NCBI GenBank assembly: GCA_905221605.1
Contig: CAJNDS010002324.1
Location: forward strand, 1,314,879-1,378,878
Direction: 5' to 3'
Source of the DNA: Symbiodinium natans
Lineage: Eukaryota > Sar > Dinophyceae > Suessiales > Symbiodiniaceae
DNA length: 64,000 bases
Shown here piece by piece: positions 22,144 to 36,822 of the stretch. The position numbers were made by a program, and so were the translations under genes. Every line of letters begins with the position of its first letter. Positions within the stretch are counted from its first letter, which is position 1. The notes below the pieces were generated by a model that saw nothing but the letters and a program-made list of their open reading frames with translations, had not been told where the DNA came from and did no database searches.

Positions 22144-25100
22144 CATGAGTTTTGGGCACCAAAAACAAATGTCAGGAAACCTTCTGGGCTCTCCGAAAAC
22201 GTGAGTTTTGGGCGCCAACAACAAATGTCAGGAAACCTTCTGGACTCTCCAAAAACATGAGTTGTGGGCACCAAAAACAAATGTCAGGAAACCTTCTGGG
22301 CTCTCCAAAAACAAGAAATTTGGGCACCAAAAACAAATGTCAGGAAACCTTCTGGGCTCTCCAAAAAGATGAGTTTTGGGCACCAAAAACAAATGTCAGG
22401 AAACCGTCTGGTCTCTCCAAAAAAGTGAGTTTTGGGCACCAACAACAAATGTCAGGAAACCTTCTGTGCTCTTCAAAAATAAGAAAGTTGGGCACCAAAA
22501 ACAAATGTCAGCAAACCTTTTGGGCTCTCCACAAACATGAGTTTGGGGCACCAAAAAAAAAGTCAGGCAACTTTCTGGACTCTCCAAAAACATGAGTTTC
22601 GGGCAGCACAAACAAATGTCAGGAAACCTTCTGGGCTCTCCAAAAACATGAATTTTGGGTACCAAAAACAAATGTCAGGAAACCTTCTGGACTCTCCAAA
22701 AACGTGAGTTTTCGGCACCAATAACAAATATCAGGAAACCTTCTGGGCTTTCCAAAAACATGAGGTTTGGGCACCAAAACAAATGTCAGGAAACCTTCTG
22801 GGCTCCCGAAAAACATGAGTTTTGGGCACCAAAAACAAATGTCAGGAAACCTTCTGGACTCTCCAAAAACGTGAGTTTTGGGCACCAACAGCAAATGTCA
22901 GGAAACCTTCTGGACAATCCAAAAACATGATTGTTGGGCACCAAAAACAAATGGCAGGAAACCTTCTGGACTCTCCAAAGAAAGGAGTTTCGGGCAGCAA
23001 AAACAAATGTCAGGAAACCTTCTGGGCTCTCCAAAAACATGAGTTTTGGGCACCAACAACAAATGTCAGGAAGCCTTCTGGGCTCTCCAAAAATATGAGT
23101 TTTGGAAACCAAAAACAAATGTCAGGAAACCTTCTGGGCTCTCCAAAAACATGAGTTTTGGGCACCAAAAACAAATGTCAGGAAACCTTCTGGGCTCTCC
23201 AAAAACATGAGTTTGGTGCACCAAAAACAAATGTCAGGAAACCTTCTGGGCTCTCCAAGAATATGAAACTTGGGCACCAAAAACAAAGGTCAGGAAACCT
23301 TCTGGACTATCCAAACACATGAGTTTTGGGTACCAAAAACAAATGTCAGGAAATCTTCTGGGCTCTCCGAAAATTTCAGTTTTGGGCACCAAAAACAAAT
23401 GTCAGTAAAACTTCTGGGCTCTCCAAAAGCATGAGTTTTGGGCACCAAAAACAAATGTCAGGAAATCTTCTGGACTCTCCAAAAACATGAGTTTTGGGTA
23501 CCAAAAACAAATGTCAGGAAACCTTCTGGACTATCCAAAAACATGAGTTTTGGGCACCAAAAACAAATGGCAGGAAACCTTCTGGGCCTCCAAAAACATG
23601 AGTTTTGGGCACCAAAAACGAATGTCAGGAAATCTTGTGGGCTCTCCAAAAACATGAGTTGTGGGCACCAAAAGCAAATATCAGGATACCTTCTGGGCTC
23701 TCCAAAAACATGAGTTCTGGGCACCAAAAACAAAATGTCAGGAAACCTTCTGGGCTCTCCAAAAACATGAGTTTTGGGCACCAAAAACAAATGTCAGCAA
23801 ACCTTCTGGGCTCTCCAAAAACATGAGTTTTGGGCACCAAACACAAATGTCAGCAAACCTTCTGGGCTCCCGAAAAACATGAGTTTTGGGCACCAAGAAC
23901 AAATGTCAGGAAACCTTCTGGGCTCTCCAAAAACATGACTATTGGGCATCAAAAACAAATGTCAGGAAACCATCTGGGCTCTCCAAAAACATGATTTCTG
24001 GGCACCAAAAACAAATGTCAGGAAACCTTCTGGGCTCTCCAAAAACATGAGTTTTGGGCACCAAGAACAAATGTCAGGAAACCTTCTGGGCTCTCCAAAA
24101 ACATGAGTTTTGGGCACCAAAAACAAATGTCAGGAAACCTTCTGGGCTCTCCAAAAACGTGAGTTTGGGCACCAAAAGCAAATGTCAGGAAACCTTTTGG
24201 GCTCTCCAAAAACATGAATTCTGGGCACCAAAAAAAAATAGGAAACCTTCTGGACTATCCAAAAACATGAGTTTTGGGCACCAAAAACAAATGTCAGGAA
24301 ACCTTCTGGGCTCTCCAAAAACATGAATTTTGGGTACCAAAAACAAATGTCAGGAAACCTTCTGGACTCTCCAAAAACGTGAGTTTTCGGGACCAATAAC
24401 AAATATCAGGAAACCTTCTGGGCTTTCCAAAAACATGAGGTTTGGGCACCAAAAACAAATGTCAGGAAACCTTCTGGGCTCTCGAAAAACATGAGTTTTG
24501 GGCACCAAAAACAAATGTCAGGAAACCTTCTGGGCTCTCCGAAAACATGAGTTTTGGGCACCAAAAGCAAATATCAGGAAACCTTTTGGCTCTCCAAAAC
24601 ATGAATTTTGGGCACCAAAATCAAATGTCAGGAAACTTTCTGGGCTCTCCAAATGAGTTTTGGACACCAAAATCAAATGTCAGGAAACATTCTGGGCTCT
24701 CCAAAAACATGAGTTTTGGGCACCAACAACAAATGTCAGGAAACCTTCTGGGCTCTCCAGAAACGTGAGTTTTGGGCACCAAAAACAAAAATGTCAGGAA
24801 TCCTTCTGGACTATCCAAACACATGAGTTTTGGGCACCAAAAACAAATGTCACGAAACCTTCTGGGCTCTCCAAAAATATCAGTTTTGGGCACCAAAAAC
24901 AAATGTCAGTAAACCTTCTGGGCTCTCCAAAAATATAACTGTTGGGCACCAAAAACAAATGTCAGGAAACCTTCTGGGCTCTCCAAAAACATGAGTTCTG
25001 GGCACCAAAAACAAAGGTCAGGAAACCTTCTGGGCTCTCCAAATGAGTTTTGGACACCAAAAACAAATGTCAGGAAACCTTCTGGGCTCTCCAAAAACAT

Positions 25101-26863
25101 GAGTTTTGGGCACCAAAAACAAATGTCAGGAAATCTTCTGGGCTCTCCAAAAATATGAATTTTTGGCACCAAAATCAAATGTCAGGAAACTTTCTGGGCT
25201 CTCCAAAAATATGAGTTGTGGGCACCAAAAACAAATGTCAGGAAACCTTCTGGGTTCTCCAAAAATATGAGTTTTGGAGGCTAAAAATAAATATCAAGAA
25301 ATCTTCTGGGCTATCCAAAAATATGAGTTTTGGGCGCCAAAAACAAATGTCAGGAAACCTTCTGGTCTCTCCAAAAACATGAGTTTTGGGCACCAAAAAC
25401 AAATGTCAGGAAACCTTCTGGGCTCTCCAAGAACATGAGTTTTGGGCACCAACAACAAATGTCAGGAACCTTCTGGACTCTCCAAAACCGTGAGTTTGGG
25501 GCACCAAAAACAAATGTCAGGAAACCTTCTGCGCTCTCCAAAAACATGAGTTTTGGGCACCAAAAACAAATGGCAGGAAACCTTCTGGGCCCTCCAACAT
25601 CATGAGTTTTGGGCACCAAAAGCGAATGTCAGGAAATCTTGTGGGCTCTCCAAAAACATGAGTTTTGGGCACCAAAAACAAATGTCAGGAAACCATCTGG
25701 ACTCTCCCAAAATATGAGTTTTGGGGACCAACAACAAATGTCAGGAAACCTTCTGGGCTCTCCAAAAATATGATTTTTGGGCCGGCACCAAAAACAAATG
25801 TCAGGAAACCTTCTGGACTCTCCAAAAACATGCGTTTTGGAAATCAAAACAAAATGTCAGGAGACCTTCTGGGCTGTCCAAAAACATGAATTTTGGGCAC
25901 CAAAAACGAATGTCAGGAAACCTTCTGCGCTCTCCAAAAACATGAGTTTTGGGCACCAAAAACAAATGGCAGGAAAACTTCTGGGCTCTGCAAAATCATG
26001 AATTGTCAGGGAACCTTCTGGGCTCTCCAAAATCATGAGTTTTGGGAGTTTTGGGCACCAAAAACAAATGTCAGGAAACCTTCTGCGCTCTCCAAATGCA
26101 AGAGTTTTGGGAACCAAAAACAAATGGCAGGAAACCTTCTGGGCTCTCCAAAAACATGCGTTTTGGAAACCAAAACAAATTGTCAGGAAACCTTCTGGGC
26201 TGTCCAAAAACGAGAATTTTGGGGAACCAAAAACAAAATATCAGGAAACCTTCTGGGCTCTCCAAAAAACATGAGTTTTGGGCACCAAAAACAAATGTCA
26301 GGAAACCTTCTGGGCTCTGCAAAATCATGAATTATCAGGGAACCTTCTGGGCTCTCCAAAATCATGAGCTTTGGGCACCAAAAACAAATGTCAGGAAACC
26401 TTCTGGGCTCTCCAAAAATATGAGTGTTGGGCCCAAAAACAAATGTCAGGACACCTTCTGGGCTCTCCAAAAACATGAGATTTGGGCACCAAAAACAGAT
26501 GTCAGGAAACCTTCTGGGTTCTCCAAAACATGAGTTTTGGGCACCAAAAACAAATGGCAGGAAATCTTCTGGGCTCTCCAAAACCATGAGTTTTGGGCAC
26601 CAAAAACAAATGTCAGGAAACCTTCTGGGCTCTCCAAAAACATGACTATTGGGCACCAAAAACAAATGTCAGGAAACCTTCTGGGCTCTCCAAAAAAATG
26701 AGTTTTGGGCACCAAAAACAAATGTCAGGAAGCCTTCTGGGCTCTCCGAAACATGAGTTTTGGGCACCAAAAGCAAATGTCAGGAAACCTTTTGGGCTCT
26801 CCAAAAATATGAGTTCTGGGCACCAAAAACAAATGTCAGGAAACCTTCTGGGCTATCCAAAAA
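22118..26863 (+). repeat. Macro-unit U5 (4746 bp between stubs)
   Basis: This unit is bounded by stubs at 22118 and 26864. It is parallel to U3 (offsets 6323 then about 6279) and to U6 (offset 4642 over 23438-25180, then 4587 from 25665). The 55-bp drop in offset is one monomer missing from U6 near 29820. It contains GCTAAAAAT at 25280, GCCGGC at 25781 and 37-bp monomers at 25997 and 26326, with the same 329-bp spacing as in U3 and U6. Confidence 0.85.
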
Positions 26864-26889
26864 CATGAATTTTGGAAAATGTCCAAAAA
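26864..26889 (+). repeat. 26-bp stub monomer (M1), copy 6
   Basis: This is the same stub, 4746 bp after copy 5. It is the last one before the 12.63-kb duplication, which contains none. Confidence 0.9.
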
Positions 26890-29800
26890 CATGAGTTTTG
26901 GGCACCAAAAACAAATGTCAGGAAACCTTCTGGGCTCTCCAAAAACGTGAGTTTTGGGCGCCAACAACAAATGTCAGGAAACCTTCTGGACTCTCCAAAA
27001 ACATGAGTTGTGGGCACCAAAAACAAATGTCAGGAAACCTTCTGGGCTCTCCAAAAACAAGAAATTTGGGCACCAAAAACAACACCAACAACAAATGTCA
27101 GGAAACCTTCTGTGCTCTTCAAAAATAAGAAAGTTGGGCACCAAAAACAAATGTCAGCAAACCTTTTGGGCTCTCTACAAACATGAGTTTTGGGCACCAA
27201 AAAAAAGTCAGGCAACTTTCTGGACTCTCCAAAAACATAAGTTTCGGGCAGCACGAACAAATGTCAGGAAACCTTCTGGGCTCTCCAAAAACATGAGTTG
27301 TGGGCACCAAAAGGAAATGTCAGGAAACCTTTTGGGCTCTCCAAAAACATGAATTCTGGGCACCAAAAAAAATAGGAAACCTTCTGGACTATCCAAAAAC
27401 ATGAGTTTTGGGCACCAAAAACAAATGTCAGGAAACCTTCTACGCTCTCCAAAAACATGAGTTTTGGGCACCAAAAACAAATGTCAGGAAACCTTCTGGA
27501 CTCTCCAAAAACGTGAGTTTTGGGCACCAACAGCAAATGTCAGGAAACCTTCTGGACAATCCAAAAACATGATTGTTGGGCACCAAAAACAAATGGCAGG
27601 AAACCTTCTGGACTCTCCAAAGAAAGGAGTTTCGGGCAGCAAAAACAAATGTCAGGAAACCTTCTGGGCTCTCCAAAAACATGAGTTTTGGGCACCAACA
27701 ACAAATGTCAGGAAGCCTTCTGGGCTCTCCAAAAAAATGAGTTTTGGAAACCAAAAACAAATGTCAGGAAACCTTCTGGGCTCTCCAAAAACATGAGTTT
27801 TGGGCACCGAAAACAAATGTCAGGAAACCTTCTGGACTATCCAAAAACATGAGTTTGGGGCACCAAAAACAAATGTCAGGAAACCTTCTGGGCTCTCCAA
27901 AAACGTGAGTTTTGGGCACCAAAAACAAATGTCAGGAAACCTTCTGGACTCTCCAAAAACATGAGTTTTGGGCACCAAAAACAAATGTCAGGAAACCTTC
28001 TGGACTCTCCAAAAACATGAGATTTGGGTACCAAAAACAAATGTCAGGAAATCTTCTGGGCTCTCCAAAAACATGAGTTTTGGGCACCAAAAACAAATGT
28101 CAGGAAACCTTCTGGACTCTCCAAAAACATGAGTTTTGGGTACCAAAAACAAATGTCAGGAAACCTTCTGGACTATCCAAAAACATGAGTTTTGGGCACC
28201 AAAAACAAATGGCAGGAAACCTTCTGGGCCTCCAAAAACATGAGTTTTGGGCACCAAAAACGAATGTCAGGAAATCTTGTGGGCTCTCCAAAAACATGAG
28301 TTGTGGGCACCAAAAGCAAATATCAGGATACCTTCTGGGCTCTCCAAAAACATGAGTTCTGGGCACCAAAAACAAAATGTCAGGAAACCTTCTGGGCTCT
28401 CCAAAAACATGAGTTTTGGGCACCAAAAACAAATGTCAGCAAACCTTCTGGGCTCTCCAAAAACATGAGTTTTGGGCACCAAACACAAATGTCAGCAAAC
28501 CTTCTGGGCTCCCGAAAAACATGAGTTTTGGGCACCAAAAACAAATGTCAGGAAACCTTCTGGGCTATCCAAAAACATGACTATTGGGCATCAAAAGCAA
28601 ATGTCAGGAAACCATCTGGGCTCTCCAAAAACATGATTTCTGGGCACCAAAAACAAATGTCAGGAAACCTTCTGGGCTCTCCAAAAACATGAGTTTTGGG
28701 CACCAAGAACAAATGTCAGGAAACCTTCTGGGCTCTCCAAAAACATGACTGTTGGGCACCAAAAACAAATGTCAGGAAACCTTCTGGGCTCTCCAAAAAC
28801 GTGAGTTTGGGCACCAAAAGCAAATGTCAGGAAACCTTTTGGGCTCTCCAAAAACATGAATTCTGGGCACCAAAAAAAAATAGGAAACCTTCTGGACTAT
28901 CCAAAAACATGAGTTTTGGGCACCAAAAACAAATGTCAGGAAACCTTCTGGGCTCTCCAAAAACATGAATTTTGGGTACCAAAAACAAATGTCAGGAAAC
29001 CTTCTGGACTCTCCAAAAACGTGAGTTTTCGGCACCAATAACAAATATCAGGAAACCTTCTGGGCTTTCCAAAAACATGAGGTTTGGGCACCAAAAACAA
29101 ATGTCAGGAAACCTTCTGGGCTCTCGAAAAACATGAGTTTTGGGCACCAAAAACAAATGTCAGGAAACCTTCTGGGCTCTCCAAAAACATGAGTTTTGGG
29201 CACCAAAAGCAAATATCAGGAAACCTTTTGGCTCTCCAAAACATGAATTTTGGGCACCAAAATCAAATGTCAGGAAACTTTCTGGGCTCTCCAAATGAGT
29301 TTTGGACACCAAAATCAAATGTCAGGAAACATTCTGGGCTCTCCAAAAACATGAGTTTTGGGCACCAACAACAAATGTCAGGAAACCTTCTGGGCTCTCC
29401 AGAAACGTGAGTTTTGGGCACCAAAAACAAAAATGTCAGGAAACCTTCTGGACTATCCAAACACATGAGTTTTGGGCACCAAAAACAAATGTCACGAAAC
29501 CTTCTGGGCTCTCCAAAAATATCAGTTTTGGGCACCAAAAACAAATGTCAGTAAACCTTCTGGGCTCTCCAAAAATATAACTGTTGGGCACCAAAAACAA
29601 ATGTCAGGAAACCTTCTGGGCTCCCCAAAAACATGAGTTTGGGGCACCAAAAACAAATGTCAGGAAACCTTCTGGGCTCTCCAAATGAGTTTTGGACACC
29701 AAAAACAAATGTCAGGAAACCTTCTGGGCTCTCCAAAAACATGAGTTTTGGGCACCAAAAACAAATGTCAGGAAATCTTCTGGGCTCTCCAAAAATATGA

Positions 29801-30637
29801 ATTTTTGGCACCAAAATCAAATGTCAGGAAACCTTCTGGGTTCTCCAAAAATATGAGTTTTGGAGGCTAAAAATAAATATCAAGAAATCTTCTGGGCTAT
29901 CCAAAAATATGAGTTTTGAGCGCCAAAAACAAATGTCAGGAAACCTTCTGGTCTCTCCAAAAACATGAGTTTTGGGCACCAAAAACAAATGTCAGGAAAC
30001 CTTCTGGGCTCTCCAAGAACATGAGTTTTGGGCACCAACAACAAATGTCAGGAAACCTTCTGGACTCTCCAAAACCGTGAGTTTGGGGCACCAAAAACAA
30101 ATGTCAGGAAACCTTCTGCGCTCTCCAAAACCATGAGTTTTGGGCACCAAAAACAAATGGCAGGAAACCTTCTGGGCCCTCCAACATCATGAGTTTTGGG
30201 CACCAAAAGCGAATGTCAGGAAATCTTGTGGGCTCTCCAAAAACATGAGTTTTGGGCACCAAAAACAAATGTCAGGAAACCATCTGGACTCTCCCAAAAT
30301 ATGAGTTTTGGGCACCAACAACAAATGTCAGGAAACCTTCTGGGCTCTCCAAAAATATGATTTTTGGGCCGGCACCAAAAGCAAATGTCAGGAAACCTTC
30401 TGGACTCTCCAAAAACATGCGTTTTGGAAATCAAAACAAAATGTCAGGAGACCTTCTGGGCTGTCCAAAAACATGAATTTTGGGCACCACAAACGAATGT
30501 CAGGAAACCTTCTGCGCTCTCCAAAAACATGAGTTTTGGGCACCAAAAACAAATGGCAGGAAAACTTCTGGGCTCTGCAAAATCATGAATTGTCAGGGAA
30601 CCTTCTGGGCTCTCCAAAATCATGAGTTTTGGGAGTT
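26864..30637 (+). repeat. Macro-unit U6, left part before the 12.63-kb duplication
   Basis: This block begins at the stub at 26864 and follows U3/U5 to about 30.64 kb, where the first 12.63-kb copy starts. Relative to U3-U5 it lacks about 102 bp near 27080. There CACCAAAAACAA is joined directly to CACCAACAAC, and the distance from the stub to the next shared point (27464) falls from about 700 to 596 bp. It contains GCTAAAAAT at 29866, GCCGGC at 30368 and a 37-bp monomer at 30584. Confidence 0.8.
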
Positions 30638-31399
30638 TTGGGCACCAAAAACAAATGTCAGGAAACCTTCTGCGCTCTCCAAATGCATGAGTTTTGGGCA
30701 CCAACAACAAATGGCAGGAAACCTTCTGGGCTCTCCAAAAACATGCGTTTTGGAAACCAAAACAAATTGTCAGGAAACCTTCTGGGCTGTCCAAAAACGA
30801 GAATTTTGGGGAACCAAAAACAAAATATCAGGAAACCTTCTGGGCTCTCCAAAAAACATGAGTTTTGGGCACCAAAAACAAATGTCAGGAAACCTTCTGG
30901 GCTCTGCAAAATCATGAATTGTCAGGGAACCTTCTGGGCTCTCCAAAATCATGAGCTTTGGGCACCAAAAACAAATGTCAGGAAACCTTCTGGGCTCTCC
31001 AAAAATATGAGTGTTGGGCCCAAAAACAAATGTCAGGACACCTTCTGGGCTCTCCAAAAACATGACTGTTGGGCACCAAAAACGAATGTCAGGAAATCTT
31101 CTGGGCTCTCCAAAAACATGACTATTGGGCACCAAAAACAAATGTCAGGAAACCTTCTGGGCTCTCCAAAAACATGAGTTTTGGGCACCAAAAACAAATG
31201 TCAGGAAACCTCTGGGCTCTCCAAAAACATGAATTTTGGGCACCAAAAACAAATGTCAGGAAACCTTCTGGGCTCTCCAAAAACATGACTGTTGGGCACC
31301 AAAAACAAATGTCAGGAAATCTTCTGGGCTCTCCAAAAACATGACTATTGGGCACCAAAAACAAATGTCAGGAAATCTTCTGGGCTCTCCAAAAACATG

Positions 31400-32710
31400 A
31401 GTTTTGGGCACCAAAAACAAACGTCAGCAAAACTTTTGGGCTCTCCAAAAACATGAGTTTTGGGTACCAACAACAAAAGTCAGGAAGCTTGCTGGGCTCT
31501 CCAAAAACATGAGTTTTGGACACCAAAAACAAATGTCAGGAAAACTTCTGGGCTCTCCAAAAATATGAGTTTGGGGCACCAAAAACAAATGGCAGGAAAC
31601 CTTCTGGACTCTCCAAAGAAAGGAGTTTCGGGCAGCAAAAACAAATGTCAGGAAACCTTCTGGGCTCTCCAAAAACATGAGTTTTGGGCACCAACAACAA
31701 ATGTCAGGAAGCCTTCTGGGCTCTCCTAAAATATGAGTTTTGGAAGCCAAAAACAAATGTCAGGAAACCTTCTGGGCTCTCCAAAAATATGAGTTTTGGG
31801 CAACAACAACGAATGTCAGGAAAACTTCTGGGCTCTTCAAAAATCAGAAATTTGGGCACCAGCACCAAAAACAAATGTCAGGCAACCTTCTGGACTCTCC
31901 AAAAACATGAGTTTCGGGCAGCAAAAACAAATGTCAGGAAACCTTCTGGGCTCTCCAAAAACATGAGTTTTGGGCACCAAAAACAAATGTCAGGGAACCT
32001 TCTGGGCTCTCCAAGAACATGAAATTTGGGCACCAAAAACAAATGGCAGGAAACCTTCTGGGCTCTCCAAAAACATGAGTTTTGGGCACCAAAAACGAAT
32101 GTCAGGACATCTTGTGGGCTCTCCAAAAACATGAGTTTTGGGAACCAAGAACAAATGTCAGGAAACCTTCTGGGCTCTCCAAAAACATGAGTTCTGGGCA
32201 CCAAAAACAAATGTCAGGAAGCCTTCTGGGCTCTCCAAAAACATGAGTTTTGGGCACCAAAAACAAATGTCAGGGAACCTTCTGGGCTCTCCAAGAACAT
32301 GAAATTTGGGCACCAAAAACAAATGGCAGGAAATCTTCTGGGCTCTCCAAAAACATGAGTTTTGGGTACCAAAAACAAAATGTCAGGAAACCGTCTGGGC
32401 TCTCCAAAAACATGAGTTTTGGGCACCAAAAACAAATGTCAGGAAATCTTCTGGGCTCTCCAAAAACATGACTATTGGGCACCAAAAACAAATGTCAGGA
32501 AACCTTCTGGGCTCTCCAAAAACATGAGTTTTGGGCACCAAAAACAAACGTCAGCAAAACTTTTGGGCTCTCCAAAAACATGAGTTTTGGGTACCAACAA
32601 CAAAAGTCAGGAAGCTTGCTGGGCTCTCCAAAAACATGAGTTTTGGACACCAAAAACAAATGTCAGGAAAACTTCTGGGCTCTCCAAAAATATGAGTTTG
32701 GGGCACCAAA
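31400..32710 (+). repeat. Nested duplication of about 1127 bp in copy A
   Basis: The run containing ACGTCAGCAAAAC, then GGGTACCAACAAC, then GGAAGCTTGCTGGG, starts at 31421 and again at 32548. The two stretches stay parallel for about 170 bp and then separate (TGGCAGG at about 31593 against TGTCAGG with TTCTACGCTC at about 32728). Partial third and fourth versions occur near 34029 and 36730. Copy B has the same pair at 44052 and 45179, with the identical 1127-bp step. Confidence 0.75.
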
Positions 32711-35700
32711 AACAAATGTCAGGAAACCTTCTACGCTCTTCAAAAACATGAGTTTTGGGCACCAAAAACAAATGTCAGGAAACCTTCTGGACTCTCCAAA
32801 AACGTGAGTTTTGGGCACCAACAACAAATGTCAGGAAACCTTCTGGACTATCCAAAAATATGAGGTTTGTGCACCAACAACAAATGTCAGGAAGCCTTCT
32901 GGGCTCTCCAAAAACATGAGTTTTGGGCACCAAAAACAAATGTCAGGAAACCTTCTGGGCTCTCCAAAAACATGAGTTTTGGGCACCAAAAACAAATGTC
33001 AGGAAACCTTCTGGGCTCTCCAAAAACGTGAGTTTTGGGCACCAACAACAAATATCAGGAAGCCTTCTGGGCTCTCCAAAAACATGAGTTTTGGGCACCA
33101 AAAACAAATGTCAGCAAACCTTTTGGGCTCTCCAAAAACATGAGTTTTGGGCACCAACAACAAATGTCAGGAAACCTTCTGTACTATCCAAAAATATGAG
33201 TTTTGGGCACCAAAAACAAATGTCAGGCAACTTTCTGGACTCTCCAAAAACATGAGTTTCGGGCAGCAAAAACAAATGTCAGGAAACCTTCTGGGCTCTC
33301 CAAAAACATGAGTTGTGGGCACCAAAAGCAAATGTCAGGAAACCTTTTGGGCTCTCCAAAAACATGAATTCTGGGCACCAAAAAAAGGAAACCTTCTGGA
33401 CTATCCAAAAACATGAGTTTTGGGCACCAAAAGCACCTTCTACGCTCTTCAAAAACATGAGTTTTGGGCACCAAAAACAAATGTCAGGAAACCTTCTGGA
33501 CTCTCCAAAAACATGAGTTTTGGGCACCAAAAACACCTTCTACGCTCTTCAAAAACATGAGTTTTGGGCACCAAAAACAAATGTCAGGAAGCCTTCTGGG
33601 CTCTCCAAAAATATGAGTGTTGGGCACCAACAACAAATGTCAGGACACCTTCTGGGCTCTCGAAAATCATGAGTTTTGGGCACCAAAAACAAATGTCAGG
33701 AAACCTTCTGGGCTCTCCAAAAACATGAGTTTTGGGCACCAAAAACAAATGTTAGCAAACCGTCTGGGCTCTCCAAAAACATGAGTTTTGGGCACCAAAA
33801 ACAAATGTCAGGAAACCTTCTGGGCTCTCCAAAAACATGAGTTTTGGGCACCAAAATCAAATGTCAGGAAACCTTCTGGGCTGTCCAAAAACATGAGTTT
33901 TGGGCACCAAAAACAAATGTCAGGAAACCTTCTGGGCTCTTCAAAAACATGCGTTTTGGGCACCAAAACAAAATGTCAGGAAAACTTCTGGGCTCTCCAA
34001 AAACATGAGTTTTGGGCACCAAAAACAAACGTCAGCAAAACTTTTGGGCTCTCCAAAAACATGAGTTTTGGGTACCAACAACAAAAGTCAGGAAACCTGC
34101 TGGGCTCTCCAAAAACATGAGTTTTGGGCACCAAAAAAAATTGTCAGGAAACCTTCTGGGCTCTCGAAAAACATGAGTTTTGGGCACCAAAAAAAATATG
34201 TCAGGAAACCTTCTGGGCTCTCCAAGAATATGAAATTTGGGCACCAAAATCAAATGTCAGGAAACCTTCTGGGCTCTCGAAGAACAAGAAATTTGGGCAC
34301 CAAAAACAAATGTCAGGAAACCTTCTGGGCTCTCCCAAAACATGAGTTTTGGGCACCAAAAACAAATGTCAGGCAACCTTCTGGACTCTCCAAAAATATG
34401 AGTTTCGGGCAGCAAAAACAAATGTTAGCAAACCTTCTGGGCTCTCCAAAAACATGCGTTTTGGAAACCAAAAACAAAATGTCAGGAAACCTTCTGGGCT
34501 CTCCAAAAACATGAGTTTTGGGCACCAAGAGCAAATGTCAGGAAACCTTTTGGGCTCTCCAAAAATATGAGTTCTGGGCACCAAAAACAAATGTCAGGAA
34601 ACCTTCTGGGCTCTCCAAAAACATGAATTCTGGGCACCAAAAAAAGGAAACCTTCTGGACTATCCAAAAACATGAGTTTTGGGCACCAAAAGCACCTTCT
34701 ACGCTCTTCAAAAACATGAGTTTTGGGCACCAAAAACAAATGTCAGGAAACCTTCTGGACTCTCCAAAAATATGAGTTTTGGGCACCAACAACAAATGTC
34801 AGGAAACCTTCTGGACTATCCAAAAATATGAGTTTTGGGCACCAAAAACAAATGTCAGGAAACCTTCTGGGCTCTCGAAAAACATGAGTTTTGGGCACCA
34901 AAAAAAAATATGTCAGGAAACCTTCTGGGCTCTCCAAGAATATGAAACTTGGGCACCAAAAACAAATGGCAGGAAACCTTCTGGGCTCTCGAAGAACATG
35001 AAATTTGGGCACCAAAATCAAATGTCAGGAAACTTTCTGGGCTCTCCAAAAATATAAGTTGTGGGCACCAAAAACAAATGTCAGGAAACCTTCTGGACTC
35101 TCCAAAAACGTGAGTTTAGGGCACCAAAAACAAATGTCAGGAAACCTTCTGGACTCTCCAAAAACATGAGTTCTGGGCACCAAAAACAAATGTCAGGAAA
35201 CCTTCTGGGCTCTCCAAAAACATGAGTTTTGGGCACCAAAAACAAATGTCAGCAAACCTTCTGGGCTCTCCAAAACCATGAGTTTTGGGTACCGAAAAAA
35301 AAGCCAGGAAACCTTCTGGACTATCCAAAAATATGAGTTTTCGGCACCAAAAACAAATGTCAGGAAACCTTCTGGGCTCTCCAAGAATATGAAACTTGGG
35401 CACCAAAAACAAATGGCAGGAAACCTTCTGGGCTCTCCAAGAACGTGAGTTTTGGGCACCAAAAAAAAGAGGAAACCTTCTGGGCGCTCCAAAAACACTA
35501 GTTTTGGGCACCAAAACAAATGTCAGGAAACCTTCTGGGCTCTGCAAAATCATGAATTGTCAGGGAACCTTCTGGGCTCTCCAAAATCGTGAGTTTTGGG
35601 CACCAAAAAAAATGTCAGGAATCCTTCTGGGCTCTCCAAAAACAAGAAATTTGTGCACCAAAAACAAATGTCAGGAAACCTTCTGGGCTCTCCAAAAACA

Positions 35701-36822
35701 TGAGTTTGGGGCACCAAAAACAAATGTCAGGAAACCTTCTGGGCTCTCCAAAAACATGAGTTTTGGGCACCAAAAACAAATGTCAGGAAACCTTCTGGAC
35801 TCTCCAAAAACATGAGTTTTGGGCACCAAAAACAAATGTCAGGAAACCTTCTGGACTCTCCAAAAACATGAGTTTTGGGCACCCAAAACAAATGTCAGGA
35901 AACCTTCTGGGCTTTCCAAAAACATGAGTTTTGGGCACCGAAAACAAATGTCAGGAAACCTTCTGGGCTCTCAAAAAACATGAGTTTTAGGCACCAAAAA
36001 CAAATGTCACGAAATCTTCTGGGCTCTCCAAGAATATGAAACTTGGGCACCAAAAACAAAGGTCAGGAAACCTTCTGGGCTCTCCAAAAATATGAGGTTT
36101 GGGCACCAAAAACAAATGTCAGGAAACCATCTGGGCTCTCCAAAAACATGAGTTCTGGGCACCAAAAACAAATGTCAGGAAACCTTCTGGGCTCTCCAAA
36201 AACATGAGTTTTGGGCACCAAAAACAAATGTCAGGAAACCTTCTGGGCTCTCCAAAAACATGACTGTTGGGCACCAAAAACAAATGTCAGCAAACCTTCT
36301 GGGCTCTCCAAAAACGTGAGTTTTGGGCACCAACAACAAATGTCAGGAAACCTTCTGGACTCTCCAAAAACATGAGTTTTGGGCACCAAAAACAAATATC
36401 AGGAAACCTTCTGGGCCCTCCAAAAACATGAGTTTTGGGCACCAAAAACAAATGTCAGGAAACCTTCTGGGCTCTCCAAAAACGTGAGTTTTGGGCACCA
36501 AAAACAAATGTCAGGAAACCTTCTGGGCTCTCCAAAAACGTGAGTTTTGGGCACCAACAACAAATATCAGGAAACCTTCTGGGCTCTCCAAAAACATGAG
36601 TTTTGGGCACCAACAACAAATGTCAGGAAACCTTCTGGACTCTCCAAAAACATGAGTTTTGGGCACCAAAAACAAATGTCAGGAAACCTTCTGAGCTCTC
36701 CAAAAACATGAGTTTTGGGCACCAAAAACAAACGTCAGCAAAACTTTTGGGCTCTCCAAAAACATGAGTTCTGGGCACCAAAAACAAATGTCAGGAAACC
36801 TTCTGGGCTCTCCAAACACATG

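Noticed and set aside
33250-33280. CENP-B box in the GAGTTTCGGGCAGC variant
   Set aside because: It shares only the TTCG and CGGG-like fragments. The spacing and the second half of the CENP-B box are missing, and the variant is rare.
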